DNA of 22,836 bases, taken from contig CAZWOA010000054.1 in the NCBI GenBank assembly GCA_964635545.1, positions 1 through 22,836 of the forward strand, written 5' to 3'. A program made the translations under genes and the position numbers. This stretch comes from JAGPIS01 sp964635545. Its GTDB lineage: Bacteria; Bacteroidota; Bacteroidia; Bacteroidales; Marinilabiliaceae. Below the pieces are notes generated by a model, which saw only the letters and a program-made list of their open reading frames with translations, did no database searches and was not told the DNA's origin. Positions 1-7,784 of the stretch are shown here, one piece after another (positions within the stretch are counted from its first letter, which is position 1; the number at the start of each line of letters is the position of its first letter).

Positions 1-851
1 ATTCTGTTACGACGACCGGTGGTATCTTCAGGTTCTACGGGGTAGGAGATAACCGCTTCGAGCCATGAGTTCTGGTTCACCCGATAATAGACTGATGGCA
101 ACCAATCGTCGAGATTTATATTTTTTTCGTGGCGATACTCGTTTATAAAATCCTGCTGGGCTGCCTCTATCAGGCACTGCTCCACATAGCGCAGGTCGCT
201 GGTATATGCAATCTGTATAGGAGTTTCATTCCAAATAAACGGATTTTGGGGACCGGAGTAGTTTATTACCTCTTCCTTGAGCAGCAAACTGTTGGGAAAA
301 TGGATAATCCTGCCACTTCGCCTGTCGTTGGCAAGGTAATCGCCACTGCACTCCCATAGCATTGTGTCAAGATAGTTAATTTCAACCACATCACCGCGGT
401 GTTTCCCAATCTGAATGCGATGCCCAACCTGATACGGCCTTCGAAAGATGATATAAAGCCATGCAATAAATGATGTGATGGGCGCCTGAAGTGCAAAGCC
501 CAGCACTAGCGATATAAGTCCGAAACTTACTGCAACAGCATATAAATTCTGAAACAGGAAAGATATTACAACTATCACTATTGATATGCCCGATATGAGC
601 CTTACAATGCGGAGCAGGTTATATCTATCACCCTCATTACGACTCTCGCGCACAATAAGTTTTTCGGTTAATTTGGTAAGCAGCAATATGCCGATGATAA
701 GAAACAGGCTCATGGTGAGCTTTTTCAGCAAGGGTATATATCTTTCCCACGGCGATAGGGCTTCGAGGTCGAGCAGGTAGTGAACCAATAGTAAACCAAC
801 TGCTATTGCAGTGTATGTTTTAAAGTAATATCTGGTTTCGGGACTATTCAT
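1..851 (-). CDS. MscS-family mechanosensitive ion channel (3' end beyond window)
   Basis: Reading the minus strand from an ATG at 851 gives an open frame of 283 codons that runs off the left edge, so the C-terminus is missing. The N-terminal half holds about four hydrophobic segments (near residues 11-28, 40-60, 82-103 and 107-140). The last resembles the MscS pore helix, ending in the stretch ALQAPITSFIAW. It is followed by the MscS beta domain, seen as RRPYQVGHRIQIGKHRGDVV and then a FPNS motif. Family members are inner-membrane channels that release solutes when membrane tension rises; some are specialised for other signals. It starts 24 bp after the aminotransferase gene on the same strand, so it is probably the last known gene of a mazG-aminotransferase-mscS transcript. 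Family is secure; exact subtype is not. Confidence 0.85.
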   Translation of the reverse strand, partial: MNSPETRYYFKTYTAIAVGLLLVHYLLDLEALSPWERYIPLLKKLTMSLFLIIGILLLTKLTEKLIVRESRNEGDRYNLLRIVRLISGISIVIVVISFLFQNLYAVAVSFGLISLVLGFALQAPITSFIAWLYIIFRRPYQVGHRIQIGKHRGDVVEINYLDTMLWECSGDYLANDRRSGRIIHFPNSLLLKEEVINYSGPQNPFIWNETPIQIAYTSDLRYVEQCLIEAAQQDFINEYRHEKNINLDDWLPSVYYRVNQNSWLEAVISYPVEPEDTTGRRNR

Positions 852-875
852 ATCATTAGATTTTTATGATTGAAG

Positions 876-1661
876 CTATGCTTTAATTAAACTATCTAAC
901 TCTCTCATTAATTGTCTCATTACTTGATTATTAATATCAAATAAACGTTCGTCAATACTCTTGATTGGGAGTATTCTTGGTGATGTGCCTGTAATAAATG
1001 CAGCATCCATATTTTCAATATCTTGAGTTTTTACAGCCCTATAATCAACAGCGATATTACAATTCCGGGCGCAATCAATAACTTTCGACCTCATAATGCC
1101 TTGTAATACAGTATTATCCGGTGCAGTAATTAAGGTGTTGTTATTTACAAAAAATATATTTGAACGGCTTCCTTCGGTAATCTCATTGTTGTGATTTACC
1201 AAAATAGTCTCATACACGCTCTTTTCACGCTGCACTTTTTCAGCTTCCTGGCGCATATTCTGTTGATATACCTTAGCCGATGGGTTGGTGCGCTCACGAT
1301 TGATAAGCATGGTTGCCACGCCTGTGGCATACATATGTGCATCCGGGTAGCGCGACCTCACGAAGCCGGCTTGGAAAGTGCCGTCGGGCAGGAGCGACAC
1401 CCTGATATTTGCATCTGTAATGGGATTGCATATCAACAGCCAATCGAGAAGTTCTTTAAATATAGAAATCTCTATTGGTAGCTGTTTCCCGGCAGTTGCC
1501 AGGCTGCGCTCAAGTCTCTGTAGGTGATCGGCTATAAAAAGTGGCTTTTTACCCTCCACCCTGAACACTTCATACACCTCACCCTCAACACCTGTTGATT
1601 TTTGCTGTGAAATGGGTGCTATTGCTGCGTCTTGTATTATACTGGTGCCAATAAAGCTCAT
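876..1661 (-). CDS. Class IV (fold type IV) PLP-dependent aminotransferase / aminodeoxychorismate lyase-like
   Basis: 261 residues, the usual length for branched-chain/D-amino-acid aminotransferase and PabC relatives. The likely PLP-binding lysine is K130 in NPSAKVYQQN. The conserved glutamate that contacts the PLP ring nitrogen is in ITEGSRSNIFFV (E163). The phosphate-binding turn is VLQGIMRSKV (about 186-194). Class IV enzymes transfer amino groups (IlvE, Dat) or make 4-aminobenzoate (PabC). The sequence alone does not separate these; the short N-terminus and lack of a pabB neighbour leave the substrate open. It lies 18 bp downstream of mazG and 24 bp upstream of the channel gene, all minus strand, so co-transcription is likely. 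The ATG start fits the MazG stop just before it. Confidence 0.85.
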   Translation of the reverse strand: MSFIGTSIIQDAAIAPISQQKSTGVEGEVYEVFRVEGKKPLFIADHLQRLERSLATAGKQLPIEISIFKELLDWLLICNPITDANIRVSLLPDGTFQAGFVRSRYPDAHMYATGVATMLINRERTNPSAKVYQQNMRQEAEKVQREKSVYETILVNHNNEITEGSRSNIFFVNNNTLITAPDNTVLQGIMRSKVIDCARNCNIAVDYRAVKTQDIENMDAAFITGTSPRILPIKSIDERLFDINNQVMRQLMRELDSLIKA

Positions 1662-1679
1662 AATTACATCTGTTAAGGT

Positions 1680-2456
1680 CTATTTATCCAGTTTTTTTGC
1701 CTCATTCCATATTTCGTCCATCTCCTCAAGTGTCATCTCTTTAAGGTCGCGTCCCTGCTTAATGGTTTGCTGTTCAAGATAGTTGAAACGGTTGATAAAC
1801 TTGCGGTTGGTGCGTTCAAGTGCATTTTCAGGATTCACATTATATAATCGTGCCGCATTTATGAGCGAGAAGAAGAGGTCGCCAAATTCATCTTCAATAC
1901 TATCAATATTGCCATTTACAATCTCGCGATTCAGCTCTTGCAGCTCTTCCTGAACTTTATCCCAAACCTGCTCACGTTTATCCCAGTCGAATCCCACACC
2001 GCGAACTTTATCCTGTATCCGGTTGGCCTTTATCATTGCAGGCAATAGTTCAGGCACTCCCGAAAGCACTGTTTTGTTGCCGCCTTTCTCTTTAAGTTTG
2101 AGTTTTTCCCAATTTTCGAGTACTTGCTGACTATCGTTAACCTCCGTATCACCAAAAATATGTGGATGGCGGTATATGAGCTTCTGGTTTAGCGAGTTGA
2201 TAACGTCGGATATGTCGAACTGACTCTTCTCTTCGCCTATTTTTGCATAAAACACGATATGTAGAAGCAGGTCGCCCAGCTCTTTTTTTATCATTGTTGG
2301 GTCGTTTTTCACTATGGCCTCAGCCAGTTCGTAAGTCTCCTCAATGGTGAGGGTGCGTAGTGTTTCATTGGTCTGCTCACGGTCCCAGGGGCACTCGGTG
2401 CGCAGGCGGTCGAGTATTTCGAGTAGCTCTTTGAATGCTGTAAGTTTCTTATCCAT
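1680..2456 (-). CDS. mazG: Nucleoside triphosphate pyrophosphohydrolase MazG
   Basis: 258 residues, typical of two-domain MazG. The N-terminal domain begins with ECPWDREQT (about 21-29) and carries the metal-binding motif EExxE (E39, E40, E43) followed by ExxD (E59, D62 in KKELGDLLLH). The second MazG domain has the related EDEFGDLFFSLIN and the ALERTNRKFINRF stretch near the C-terminus. MazG cleaves NTPs to NMP and pyrophosphate, clears non-canonical nucleotides, and in E. coli also influences the stringent response. First gene of a compact minus-strand cluster, divergent from the PhoH gene. I see no strong promoter box for it in the 125-bp divergent region. Confidence 0.95.
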   Translation of the reverse strand: MDKKLTAFKELLEILDRLRTECPWDREQTNETLRTLTIEETYELAEAIVKNDPTMIKKELGDLLLHIVFYAKIGEEKSQFDISDVINSLNQKLIYRHPHIFGDTEVNDSQQVLENWEKLKLKEKGGNKTVLSGVPELLPAMIKANRIQDKVRGVGFDWDKREQVWDKVQEELQELNREIVNGNIDSIEDEFGDLFFSLINAARLYNVNPENALERTNRKFINRFNYLEQQTIKQGRDLKEMTLEEMDEIWNEAKKLDK

Positions 2457-2542
2457 CGGTCTGTTTTTCTAAATTATAGCGACATTTTATCTTTTTATGG
2501 TATGAAGTTATTAAAAGATGCTGTCATGAACTAAAAAAATCC

Positions 2543-2550
2543 TTATTTTG
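2543..2550 (+). promoter_or_regulatory. Possible -7 box for the PhoH-purC operon
   Basis: TTATTTTG matches the Bacteroidota -7 consensus TAnnTTTG at all but one fixed position and sits 31 bp before the PhoH start. The -33 element about 20 bp upstream is only CTG rather than TTG, so this is a weak call. Confidence 0.3.
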
Positions 2551-2581
2551 TGTCGGTAAAATTAAGGATTAAAACCATAGC

Positions 2582-3592
2582 ATGATTGAAAAATTGATCT
2601 ATTTGGAGTCGGTTGATTTGGTTGAGTTTCTGGGAGTGAAAAATTCAAAGCTCGAACTTATCAAAAACTGGTTTCCGAAACTTAAAATTGTGGGGCGGGG
2701 CAATTGGCTTAAGGCGATGGGCGATGCCGAAGATGTGGCTCGTTTTGAGGAGAAGATTAACGAATTGCTTGAATATTATGCAGAGTATAATATCCTGACT
2801 GACACTGCAATGATTGAGATTCTTTCAAGTAATGGTTTAATACAATCTAAAACAGGCGATAACGACACTATCGTGTATGGTGTTAACGGGCGTCCTATAA
2901 AAGCACGTAGTGAAAACCAGCAGTTGATGGTTGATGAAGCCGAGACTAACGAGATGCTTTTTGCTATAGGGCCGGCTGGTTCGGGCAAGACTTATCTTGC
3001 AATAGCATTGGCAGTTAAAGCCTTGAAAAACAAAATGGTGCGCCGTATCATCTTAAGTCGTCCTGCTGTTGAAGCAGGAGAGAAACTGGGCTTTCTGCCA
3101 GGTGATATGAAGGAGAAGATTGACCCATATCTACAGCCGCTCTATGATGCACTGGCCGATATGATACCGGCCGTAAAGCTAAAAGAGTTGCTTGAGAACG
3201 GCACCATACAGATTGCGCCTCTGGCATTTATGCGTGGCCGCACCCTCAATAATGCTTTTGTTATTTTGGATGAAGCACAGAATACTACAATTCCGCAACT
3301 TAAAATGTTTCTTACTCGCATGGGAGGTAATGCAAGGTTTATAATAACCGGTGATGTTACCCAAATTGACCTGCCTAAAGGAACGCCAAGCGGACTTGTG
3401 CACGGCATTCACATCCTGAAAGGAATTGAGGGATTGTCGATAATTCAATTTGGCGTTCAGGATATTGTAAGGCACCGCCTGGTGCAGAAGATTGTGGATG
3501 CGTATGATTTTGCAGATAAGAAGAGAAAAGAAGATAAACCATTAAAACTCAAAAACTTAGATAGTCATGATTCAAGCAATAGTGGAGACTGA
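2582..3592 (+). CDS. PhoH family ATPase
   Basis: 336 residues. After an N-terminal region of about 110 residues comes the PhoH P-loop domain: Walker A GPAGSGKT (130-137), the conserved SRPAVEAGEKLGFLPGD stretch (159-175), RGRTLNNAFVILDEAQNTT with Walker B D230/E231, and a TGDVTQIDLP motif. PhoH/YbeZ-type proteins are cytoplasmic ATPases linked to RNA metabolism and ribosome maturation; in many bacteria they neighbour ybeY, which is not seen here. The C-terminal 15 or so residues are charged and low in complexity. The ATG at 2582 follows the predicted promoter closely. Its last 26 bp overlap the start of purC, which suggests translational coupling. Confidence 0.93.
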   Translation: MIEKLIYLESVDLVEFLGVKNSKLELIKNWFPKLKIVGRGNWLKAMGDAEDVARFEEKINELLEYYAEYNILTDTAMIEILSSNGLIQSKTGDNDTIVYGVNGRPIKARSENQQLMVDEAETNEMLFAIGPAGSGKTYLAIALAVKALKNKMVRRIILSRPAVEAGEKLGFLPGDMKEKIDPYLQPLYDALADMIPAVKLKELLENGTIQIAPLAFMRGRTLNNAFVILDEAQNTTIPQLKMFLTRMGGNARFIITGDVTQIDLPKGTPSGLVHGIHILKGIEGLSIIQFGVQDIVRHRLVQKIVDAYDFADKKRKEDKPLKLKNLDSHDSSNSGD

Positions 3593-4511
3593 TTTCCGTT
3601 TTCCGAAACAAGTAGATGTATATAAAGGTAAGGTGCGCGATGTTTATAATATCGACAACCAGTACCTTGTAATGGTAGTAAGCGACCGTATTTCGGCCTT
3701 CGACGTGGTGTTGCCCAAAGGAATTCCTTTTAAAGGTCAGGTACTTAACCAGATAGCAGCCAAGTTCCTTGATGCCACTGCCGATATAGTTCCCAACTGG
3801 AAAATTGCCACTCCCGACCCGATGGTTACAGTAGGTCATTTCTGCGAACCATTTATGGTTGAGATGGTTATACGCGGTTACCTAACTGGTCATGCATGGC
3901 GCGAATATAAAGCCGGCAAACGTACTTTATGCGGTGTTGCACTTCCCGAGGGTATGAAGGAGAATCAGAAATTTCCTGAGCCAATCATCACTCCAACAAC
4001 CAAAGCTATGGAGGGGCATGATGAGGATATATCACGCGAAGAGATTCTATCATCAGGATTGGTTAGCGAGGCCGATTATTTGATGCTTGAAAAATATACT
4101 CGCGCTCTTTATCAGCGTGGCGTTGAAATGGCTGCAGAGAAAGGACTTATTCTTGTGGATACTAAGTATGAGTTTGGCAAAAAAGATGGTGTTATTTACC
4201 TTATCGATGAGATTCATACGCCCGATTCATCGCGTTATTTCTATGCCGATGGTTATCAGAAAAGATTAGATGCCGGCCAGGAGCAGAAGCAACTTTCAAA
4301 AGAGTTTGTGCGCCAATGGCTTATTGAAAATGGTTTTCAGGGTAAAGATGGACAGAAAGTGCCTGAAATGAGCAATGATTTTGTTACCCAGGTGAGTGAC
4401 AGATATATAGAGTTGTTTGAAGGTATAACCGGTGATAAGTTTGTAAAAGCTGATGCCGCAAATGTGAAAAATCGCATTGAGAAAAATGTAACAGATTTTT
4501 TAAATAAGTGA
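3567..4511 (+). CDS. purC: Phosphoribosylaminoimidazole-succinocarboxamide (SAICAR) synthase
   Basis: 314 residues, the long form common in Bacteroidota. It catalyses ATP-dependent joining of CAIR and aspartate to give SAICAR, step 8 of de novo purine synthesis. Signature pieces include YKGKVRDVYNI at the N-terminus (nucleotide-binding lid), DRISAFDVVLPKGIPFKGQ, EMVIRGYLTGHAWREYK, and the IYLIDEIHTPDSSRYF motif. The C-terminus holds the usual RQWLIENGFQGKDGQKVPEM extension. The start lies inside the last 26 bp of the PhoH gene in another frame; this ATG gives the expected N-terminus, so the overlap appears real. Confidence 0.97.
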   Translation: MIQAIVETDFRFPKQVDVYKGKVRDVYNIDNQYLVMVVSDRISAFDVVLPKGIPFKGQVLNQIAAKFLDATADIVPNWKIATPDPMVTVGHFCEPFMVEMVIRGYLTGHAWREYKAGKRTLCGVALPEGMKENQKFPEPIITPTTKAMEGHDEDISREEILSSGLVSEADYLMLEKYTRALYQRGVEMAAEKGLILVDTKYEFGKKDGVIYLIDEIHTPDSSRYFYADGYQKRLDAGQEQKQLSKEFVRQWLIENGFQGKDGQKVPEMSNDFVTQVSDRYIELFEGITGDKFVKADAANVKNRIEKNVTDFLNK

Positions 4512-4536
4512 TAATAAGTTGCTTATTTAGAGTTAT

Positions 4537-4871
4537 TTGAATAATAAGTTTAAGCGAAAGCAGGGGCTGTGGCTTCTGCTTTTTGCAATTTTGTTTTGGT
4601 TGAATATGAGTCGTTTTGAGTTTTTAAAGAGTCTTTTACCCATTGGCATCTATTTTATTGCCGAGTATTTCTTTGGGGCTGTGTGGGGTATGGTGGCCGG
4701 TGTCCTACTGGCTGTTGCCGATATGTTGCGCACTTATAGGGGTACTAAAAAGGTGGATAGGAGTTTCTGGATAGAGATTGGTATGGTGCTTTTCTTTGGT
4801 GTAACCACTATTATGTCCGAAGCCGAGGCTGTTAAGCCATATTCAACGCTTATTATTTCACTGTTTATAAC
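4537..4871 (+). CDS. YciB/IspZ-like inner membrane protein, C-terminus lost in assembly gap
   Basis: The frame opens with TTG at 4537, 25 bp after purC, and runs 111 codons into the N gap. The segment is strongly hydrophobic, with predicted helices near residues 10-22, 31-45, 47-65 and 78-92, separated by basic turns (TYRGTKKVDRS). The pattern LLPIGIYFIAEYFFGAVWG followed by a charged turn and FFGVTTIMSEAEAVK resembles the YciB/IspZ septation-protein family, multi-pass envelope proteins of about 180-200 residues. The first ATG in frame is codon 24 (4606), but the preceding stretch KFKRKQGLWLLLFAILFW looks like a genuine membrane segment, so I favour the TTG start. Roughly the last 70-90 residues would be missing. 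Family assignment is moderate. Confidence 0.55.
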
Positions 4872-4971
4872 NNNNNNNNNNNNNNNNNNNNNNNNNNNNN
4901 NNNNNNNNNNNNNNNNNNNNNNNNNNNNNNNNNNNNNNNNNNNNNNNNNNNNNNNNNNNNNNNNNNNNNNN
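4872..4971. other. Assembly gap (100 N)
   Basis: Exactly 100 undetermined bases, the customary placeholder for a scaffold join of unknown length. The reading frame happens to stay open across it, but the proteins on either side belong to different families. The true gap probably contains the end of the membrane-protein gene and the first 25 or so codons of the Nudix gene. Confidence 0.97.
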
Positions 4972-5406
4972 CGCAGTATGTTTCATAATAATGTTAAATG
5001 GTTGCATCCTGTGGTGCACCTGCATGTAATAACTCCCGAAGGTCTGCTTTTACAAAAGCGTGCCAACCACAAAATGGTGCAACCCGGCAAGTGGGATACT
5101 GCCGTGGGCGGTCATGTTTCAGCAGGTGAAACGTTAGAGAAGTCGTTGCAATGGGAGGCATCCGAAGGGATTGGTTTACAGGTGTTTGAAGCACGTCTAT
5201 TAAAGCAATACATATGGGAGAGTAGCGTTGAACGTGAGTTGGTGTTTATGTTTGTAACCCAATCTTCAGGTCCGTTTACTCCAGAGGCTTATGAGGTTGA
5301 CGAACTTAAATCGTGGAGCCCCGAAGAGTTGAAGACGGCTGTTGGTAAAGGGTTGTTAACTCCCAACTTAGAGCAGGAACTTGATACTGTTTTGCAGTTT
5401 TTATAA
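4972..5406 (+). CDS. Nudix hydrolase (isopentenyl-diphosphate isomerase-like), N-terminus lost in gap
   Basis: 144 codons remain. The fragment matches the Bacteroidota Nudix family often annotated as isopentenyl-diphosphate isomerase-like: LHPVVHLHVIT, then LLLQKRANHKMVQPGKWDTAVGGH, the Nudix helix, a WESSVERELVFMF segment and a KGLLTPNLEQEL C-terminus. Family members hydrolyse nucleoside-diphosphate-linked compounds; the substrate here is unknown. The Nudix box Gx5Ex7REUxEExGU is altered: it reads G47, E53, then W-E-A-S-E-G-I-G-L (61-69 of the fragment), so the usual Arg is Trp and the last Glu of the EE pair is Gly. That Glu normally binds metal, so activity is in doubt. The start codon must lie inside the gap. 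The stop is 4 bp from the end of the convergent methyltransferase gene. Confidence 0.85.
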   Translation, partial: RSMFHNNVKWLHPVVHLHVITPEGLLLQKRANHKMVQPGKWDTAVGGHVSAGETLEKSLQWEASEGIGLQVFEARLLKQYIWESSVERELVFMFVTQSSGPFTPEAYEVDELKSWSPEELKTAVGKGLLTPNLEQELDTVLQFL

Positions 5407-5410
5407 CCTG

Positions 5411-6115
5411 TTATCCTTGCATAAGAAAAATTGCTGGTCGTTTGCTCAATTCAGGTAACTTATTCTGCCACTGACTTATAGTCTTTGTAACTATCATCTC
5501 CGATGCAAGTGTTATATCAACCGCAATGCACAATCTGGTGGATGGACGCAGGGCAAATACCATGTCTTGCAGCAGTTTTACATTTCTAAATGGAGTTTCG
5601 ATAAATATTTGTGTCTGTTTTTCGCGTATCGATCTCTCTTCCAGCTGTTTCAAGGCTTTTATGCTTTCACCTTTTCCGGCCGGAAGGTATCCGTTAAATG
5701 CAAAATTCTGACCGTTCATTCCTGATGCCATAAGTGATAACAAAATGCTCGATGGCCCGATTAATGGTGTAACTCTCAGCCCTTTAGGATGTGCTATTGC
5801 AACAATGTCTGCACCTGGGTCGGCCACTCCCGGGCATCCTGCTTCCGATATTATTCCCATATCCTCACCATCGAGTGCCGGTTTTAAAAATGAGGGTATA
5901 TCTTCATTGCGGGTATGTTTGTCGAGCACATAGAAAGTGAGTTTGTCGATATCAATATCTTTGTTTACTCTTTTTAGAAATCGGCGTGCTGTGCGTATAT
6001 CTTCAACGATAAAGTGACGTATCGAATTTATGATATTCACATTCTCGGCAGGTAGATTGTAGTCGATAGGACTGTCACCCAATGTGTTAGGAATAAGATA
6101 TATAATACCCTTCAT
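5411..6115 (-). CDS. Short RsmI-like SAM-dependent methyltransferase (tetrapyrrole methylase fold)
   Basis: 234 residues. It starts MKGIIYLIPNTLGD, has GIISEAGCPGVADPGA (87-102), the equivalent of the RsmI SDAGTPxxxDPG loop, and a second SAM-site segment LIGPSSILLSLMASG (118-132). RsmI 2'-O-methylates C1402 of 16S rRNA. The Bacteroidota short form is usually annotated only as a SAM-dependent methyltransferase, and it lacks the C-terminal extension of the 286-residue E. coli protein, so the rRNA target is inferred. Convergent with the Nudix gene and divergent from the metallo-hydrolase gene. Confidence 0.88.
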   Translation of the reverse strand: MKGIIYLIPNTLGDSPIDYNLPAENVNIINSIRHFIVEDIRTARRFLKRVNKDIDIDKLTFYVLDKHTRNEDIPSFLKPALDGEDMGIISEAGCPGVADPGADIVAIAHPKGLRVTPLIGPSSILLSLMASGMNGQNFAFNGYLPAGKGESIKALKQLEERSIREKQTQIFIETPFRNVKLLQDMVFALRPSTRLCIAVDITLASEMIVTKTISQWQNKLPELSKRPAIFLMQG

Positions 6116-6147
6116 TTCAGGTTGCGTTTATTGTTATATTTAAAGTG

Positions 6148-6155
6148 CAAAACTA
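6148..6155 (-). promoter_or_regulatory. -7 promoter box for the RsmI-like gene
   Basis: On the minus strand this reads TAGTTTTG, an exact match to the Bacteroidota -7 consensus TAnnTTTG, 32 bp before the start codon. The -33 position is TGG rather than TTG. Confidence 0.45.
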
Positions 6156-6245
6156 CAATTATTCCATACATTTCTCCATATTTTGATGATACATATCATA
6201 AAATGATTAATTTTACCATAGAGTTACAGTAAAACTCGTGTTGTA

Positions 6246-7007
6246 ATGAGAATAACTTTTCTTGGCACCGGTACATCTCAGGGCGTTCCGGTTATTGGCT
6301 GCAAGTGTAGTGTGTGCCGATCTACCGATAAACGGGATAATAGGTTGCGGGCTTCGGTGCTTGTGGAGCACAGTGGCAGTAATATACTTATTGATGCCGG
6401 TCCAGATTTTAGATATCAAATGCTACGTGCAGATATTTCACGTCTTGACGCTATTCTGCTCACGCATGAGCACCGCGACCATATATCAGGGCTCGACGAT
6501 GTTAGGGCGTTTAACATGAAGACTCAGAAGCCTATTGTGGTTTGTGCCGAGCCCCGGGTGTCCGATTCAACACATAATCTCTATCATTATGCTTTCAGTA
6601 ATCTGCCATTCTGCGGATTGCCTCAAATGGAGGTGCGCGAGATAGATGAACAAGAGTTTGAAGTTGCATCAGTTAAGGTATTACCTGTTAGGGTGATGCA
6701 CTATAAACTTCCCATATTTGGTTACCGCATTGGTGATTTTGGTTATATTACCGATGCAAATTATATCTCATCCGAATCTTTGCTTAAACTTAAGGGTTGT
6801 AAAGTACTTGTTATTAATGGGTTGATGATTGAAAAGCACATATCCCACTTCTCATTGGGAGAGGCTTTGGAGGTTATTGAAAAGGTAAAGCCTGATTTGG
6901 GTGTTATAACTCATATATCGCACCGTTTGGGTTTGCATGATGGAGTGAGTAAAATTCTCCCAAGCAATGTTATATTATCTTACGACACGCTTACATTGAC
7001 AATCTGA
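6246..7007 (+). CDS. MBL-fold metallo-hydrolase, PhnP-like phosphodiesterase family
   Basis: 253 residues. It starts MRITFLGTGTSQGVPVIGCKC; cysteines C19, C21 and C24 resemble the structural zinc site of PhnP. The metallo-beta-lactamase motif is THEHRDHISGLDD (H74, H76, D78, H79), with further ligands expected in YITDANY and in THISHRLGLHD near the C-terminus. PhnP hydrolyses 5-phosphoribosyl 1,2-cyclic phosphate, but this subgroup is widespread without other phn genes, and none are present here, so the substrate is unknown. The next gene starts 25 bp downstream on the same strand, suggesting an operon with the YbaK gene. Confidence 0.9.
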   Translation: MRITFLGTGTSQGVPVIGCKCSVCRSTDKRDNRLRASVLVEHSGSNILIDAGPDFRYQMLRADISRLDAILLTHEHRDHISGLDDVRAFNMKTQKPIVVCAEPRVSDSTHNLYHYAFSNLPFCGLPQMEVREIDEQEFEVASVKVLPVRVMHYKLPIFGYRIGDFGYITDANYISSESLLKLKGCKVLVINGLMIEKHISHFSLGEALEVIEKVKPDLGVITHISHRLGLHDGVSKILPSNVILSYDTLTLTI

Positions 7008-7032
7008 TGTTTATAATTAAAAAGATTAAGTA

Positions 7033-7518
7033 ATGAGTGCCAAAATACATAAAACCAATGCATTACGACTTCTTGATAAGGCCAAGGTTAAGTATGAAAC
7101 AAGTCAGTATGAGCCGGATGAAAATAATCTTGACGCAACTCATGTGGCTGAGCAGGTTGGTGTAAATCCTGATATTGTATTTAAAACTCTCCTTCTCAAT
7201 GGCGATAAAAACGGAGTATTTGTGTGTGTGGTGCCTGGAAATAAGGAAGTTGATCTGAAAAAAGCTGCTGCGGTATCCGGAAATAAAAAAGCCTTAATGC
7301 TTCCTCTCAAGGAGTTACTGCCCACCACAGGGTACATCCGCGGAGGATGTTCACCCATAGGTATGAAAAAGCAGTTTCCTACCTACATCCATCATAGTGC
7401 ATCGGCTCACAACGTGATATATGTGAGTGCCGGTGTGCGGGGACTGCAGGTAATTCTATCGCCAGCCGACCTAGTTAAGGTTACCGGGGCAGTACTTGCC
7501 GATATTGCCTGTATATAG
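7033..7518 (+). CDS. ybaK: Cys-tRNA(Pro) deacylase, YbaK/EbsC family
   Basis: 161 residues, normal for stand-alone YbaK. The protein begins with KTNALRLLDKAKVKYE and carries the family motifs DIVFKTLLLNGDK, VVPGNKEVDLKKAA and RGGCSPIGMKKQFPTYI, which includes the conserved GG(C/V)SP loop. YbaK removes cysteine mischarged onto tRNA-Pro, acting together with prolyl-tRNA synthetase. The catalytic lysine is most likely that of FKTLL. It follows the metallo-hydrolase gene by 25 bp; a small hairpin overlaps its stop codon. Confidence 0.93.
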   Translation: MSAKIHKTNALRLLDKAKVKYETSQYEPDENNLDATHVAEQVGVNPDIVFKTLLLNGDKNGVFVCVVPGNKEVDLKKAAAVSGNKKALMLPLKELLPTTGYIRGGCSPIGMKKQFPTYIHHSASAHNVIYVSAGVRGLQVILSPADLVKVTGAVLADIACI

Positions 7519-7524
7519 GCTTTT
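7507..7524 (+). terminator. Weak intrinsic terminator at the end of ybaK
   Basis: GCCT-gtatat-AGGC hairpin (7507-7520) followed by TTTT. The stem overlaps the TAG stop. Only four or five pairs, so it may be inefficient. Confidence 0.35.
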
Positions 7525-7783
7525 ATTGATTGCATTCCATTGCGTAGTATAATACATAATTACACCCTTGCTAGGTTACTTCCCATAATGCAAATGCTAC
7601 AAACGCTATTAAACCACTAAGAAAGTTAAGAATTAAATTAGAATTCATTTTTTATTACTGCCAGAATGATTCCCGGCAGGGAATATATCATTAGTAACCG
7701 TGTGTAAGCGAAGCTTACGGCCATAAGCTAGGCAGAATAGAACCCGACAAGGGAGATATTATATATAGCAGTTTTTAATAGTA
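7519..7783. other. Non-coding stretch with a hairpin and an imperfect direct repeat
   Basis: No credible gene on either strand. Two related segments of about 30 bp begin with CAGAAT at 7662 and 7733; they share about 21 of 30 positions, including CCCG, CA and ATAT blocks. Between them is a hairpin GTAAGC-gaa-GCTTAC (7704-7718). The origin is unknown. It does not match a tRNA or any RNA I recognise and could be a decayed mobile-element end. It leads directly into the dyad array. Confidence 0.5.
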
Positions 7784-7784
7784 A

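Noticed and set aside
4537..5406. Single membrane-Nudix fusion protein of 289 residues
   Set aside because: The frame crosses 100 N of unknown true length, and each side matches a separate family.
7690..7770. tRNA or other known RNA gene in the gap after ybaK
   Set aside because: There is a hairpin, but no cloverleaf, no T-loop motif, and no match to an RNA family I can recognise.
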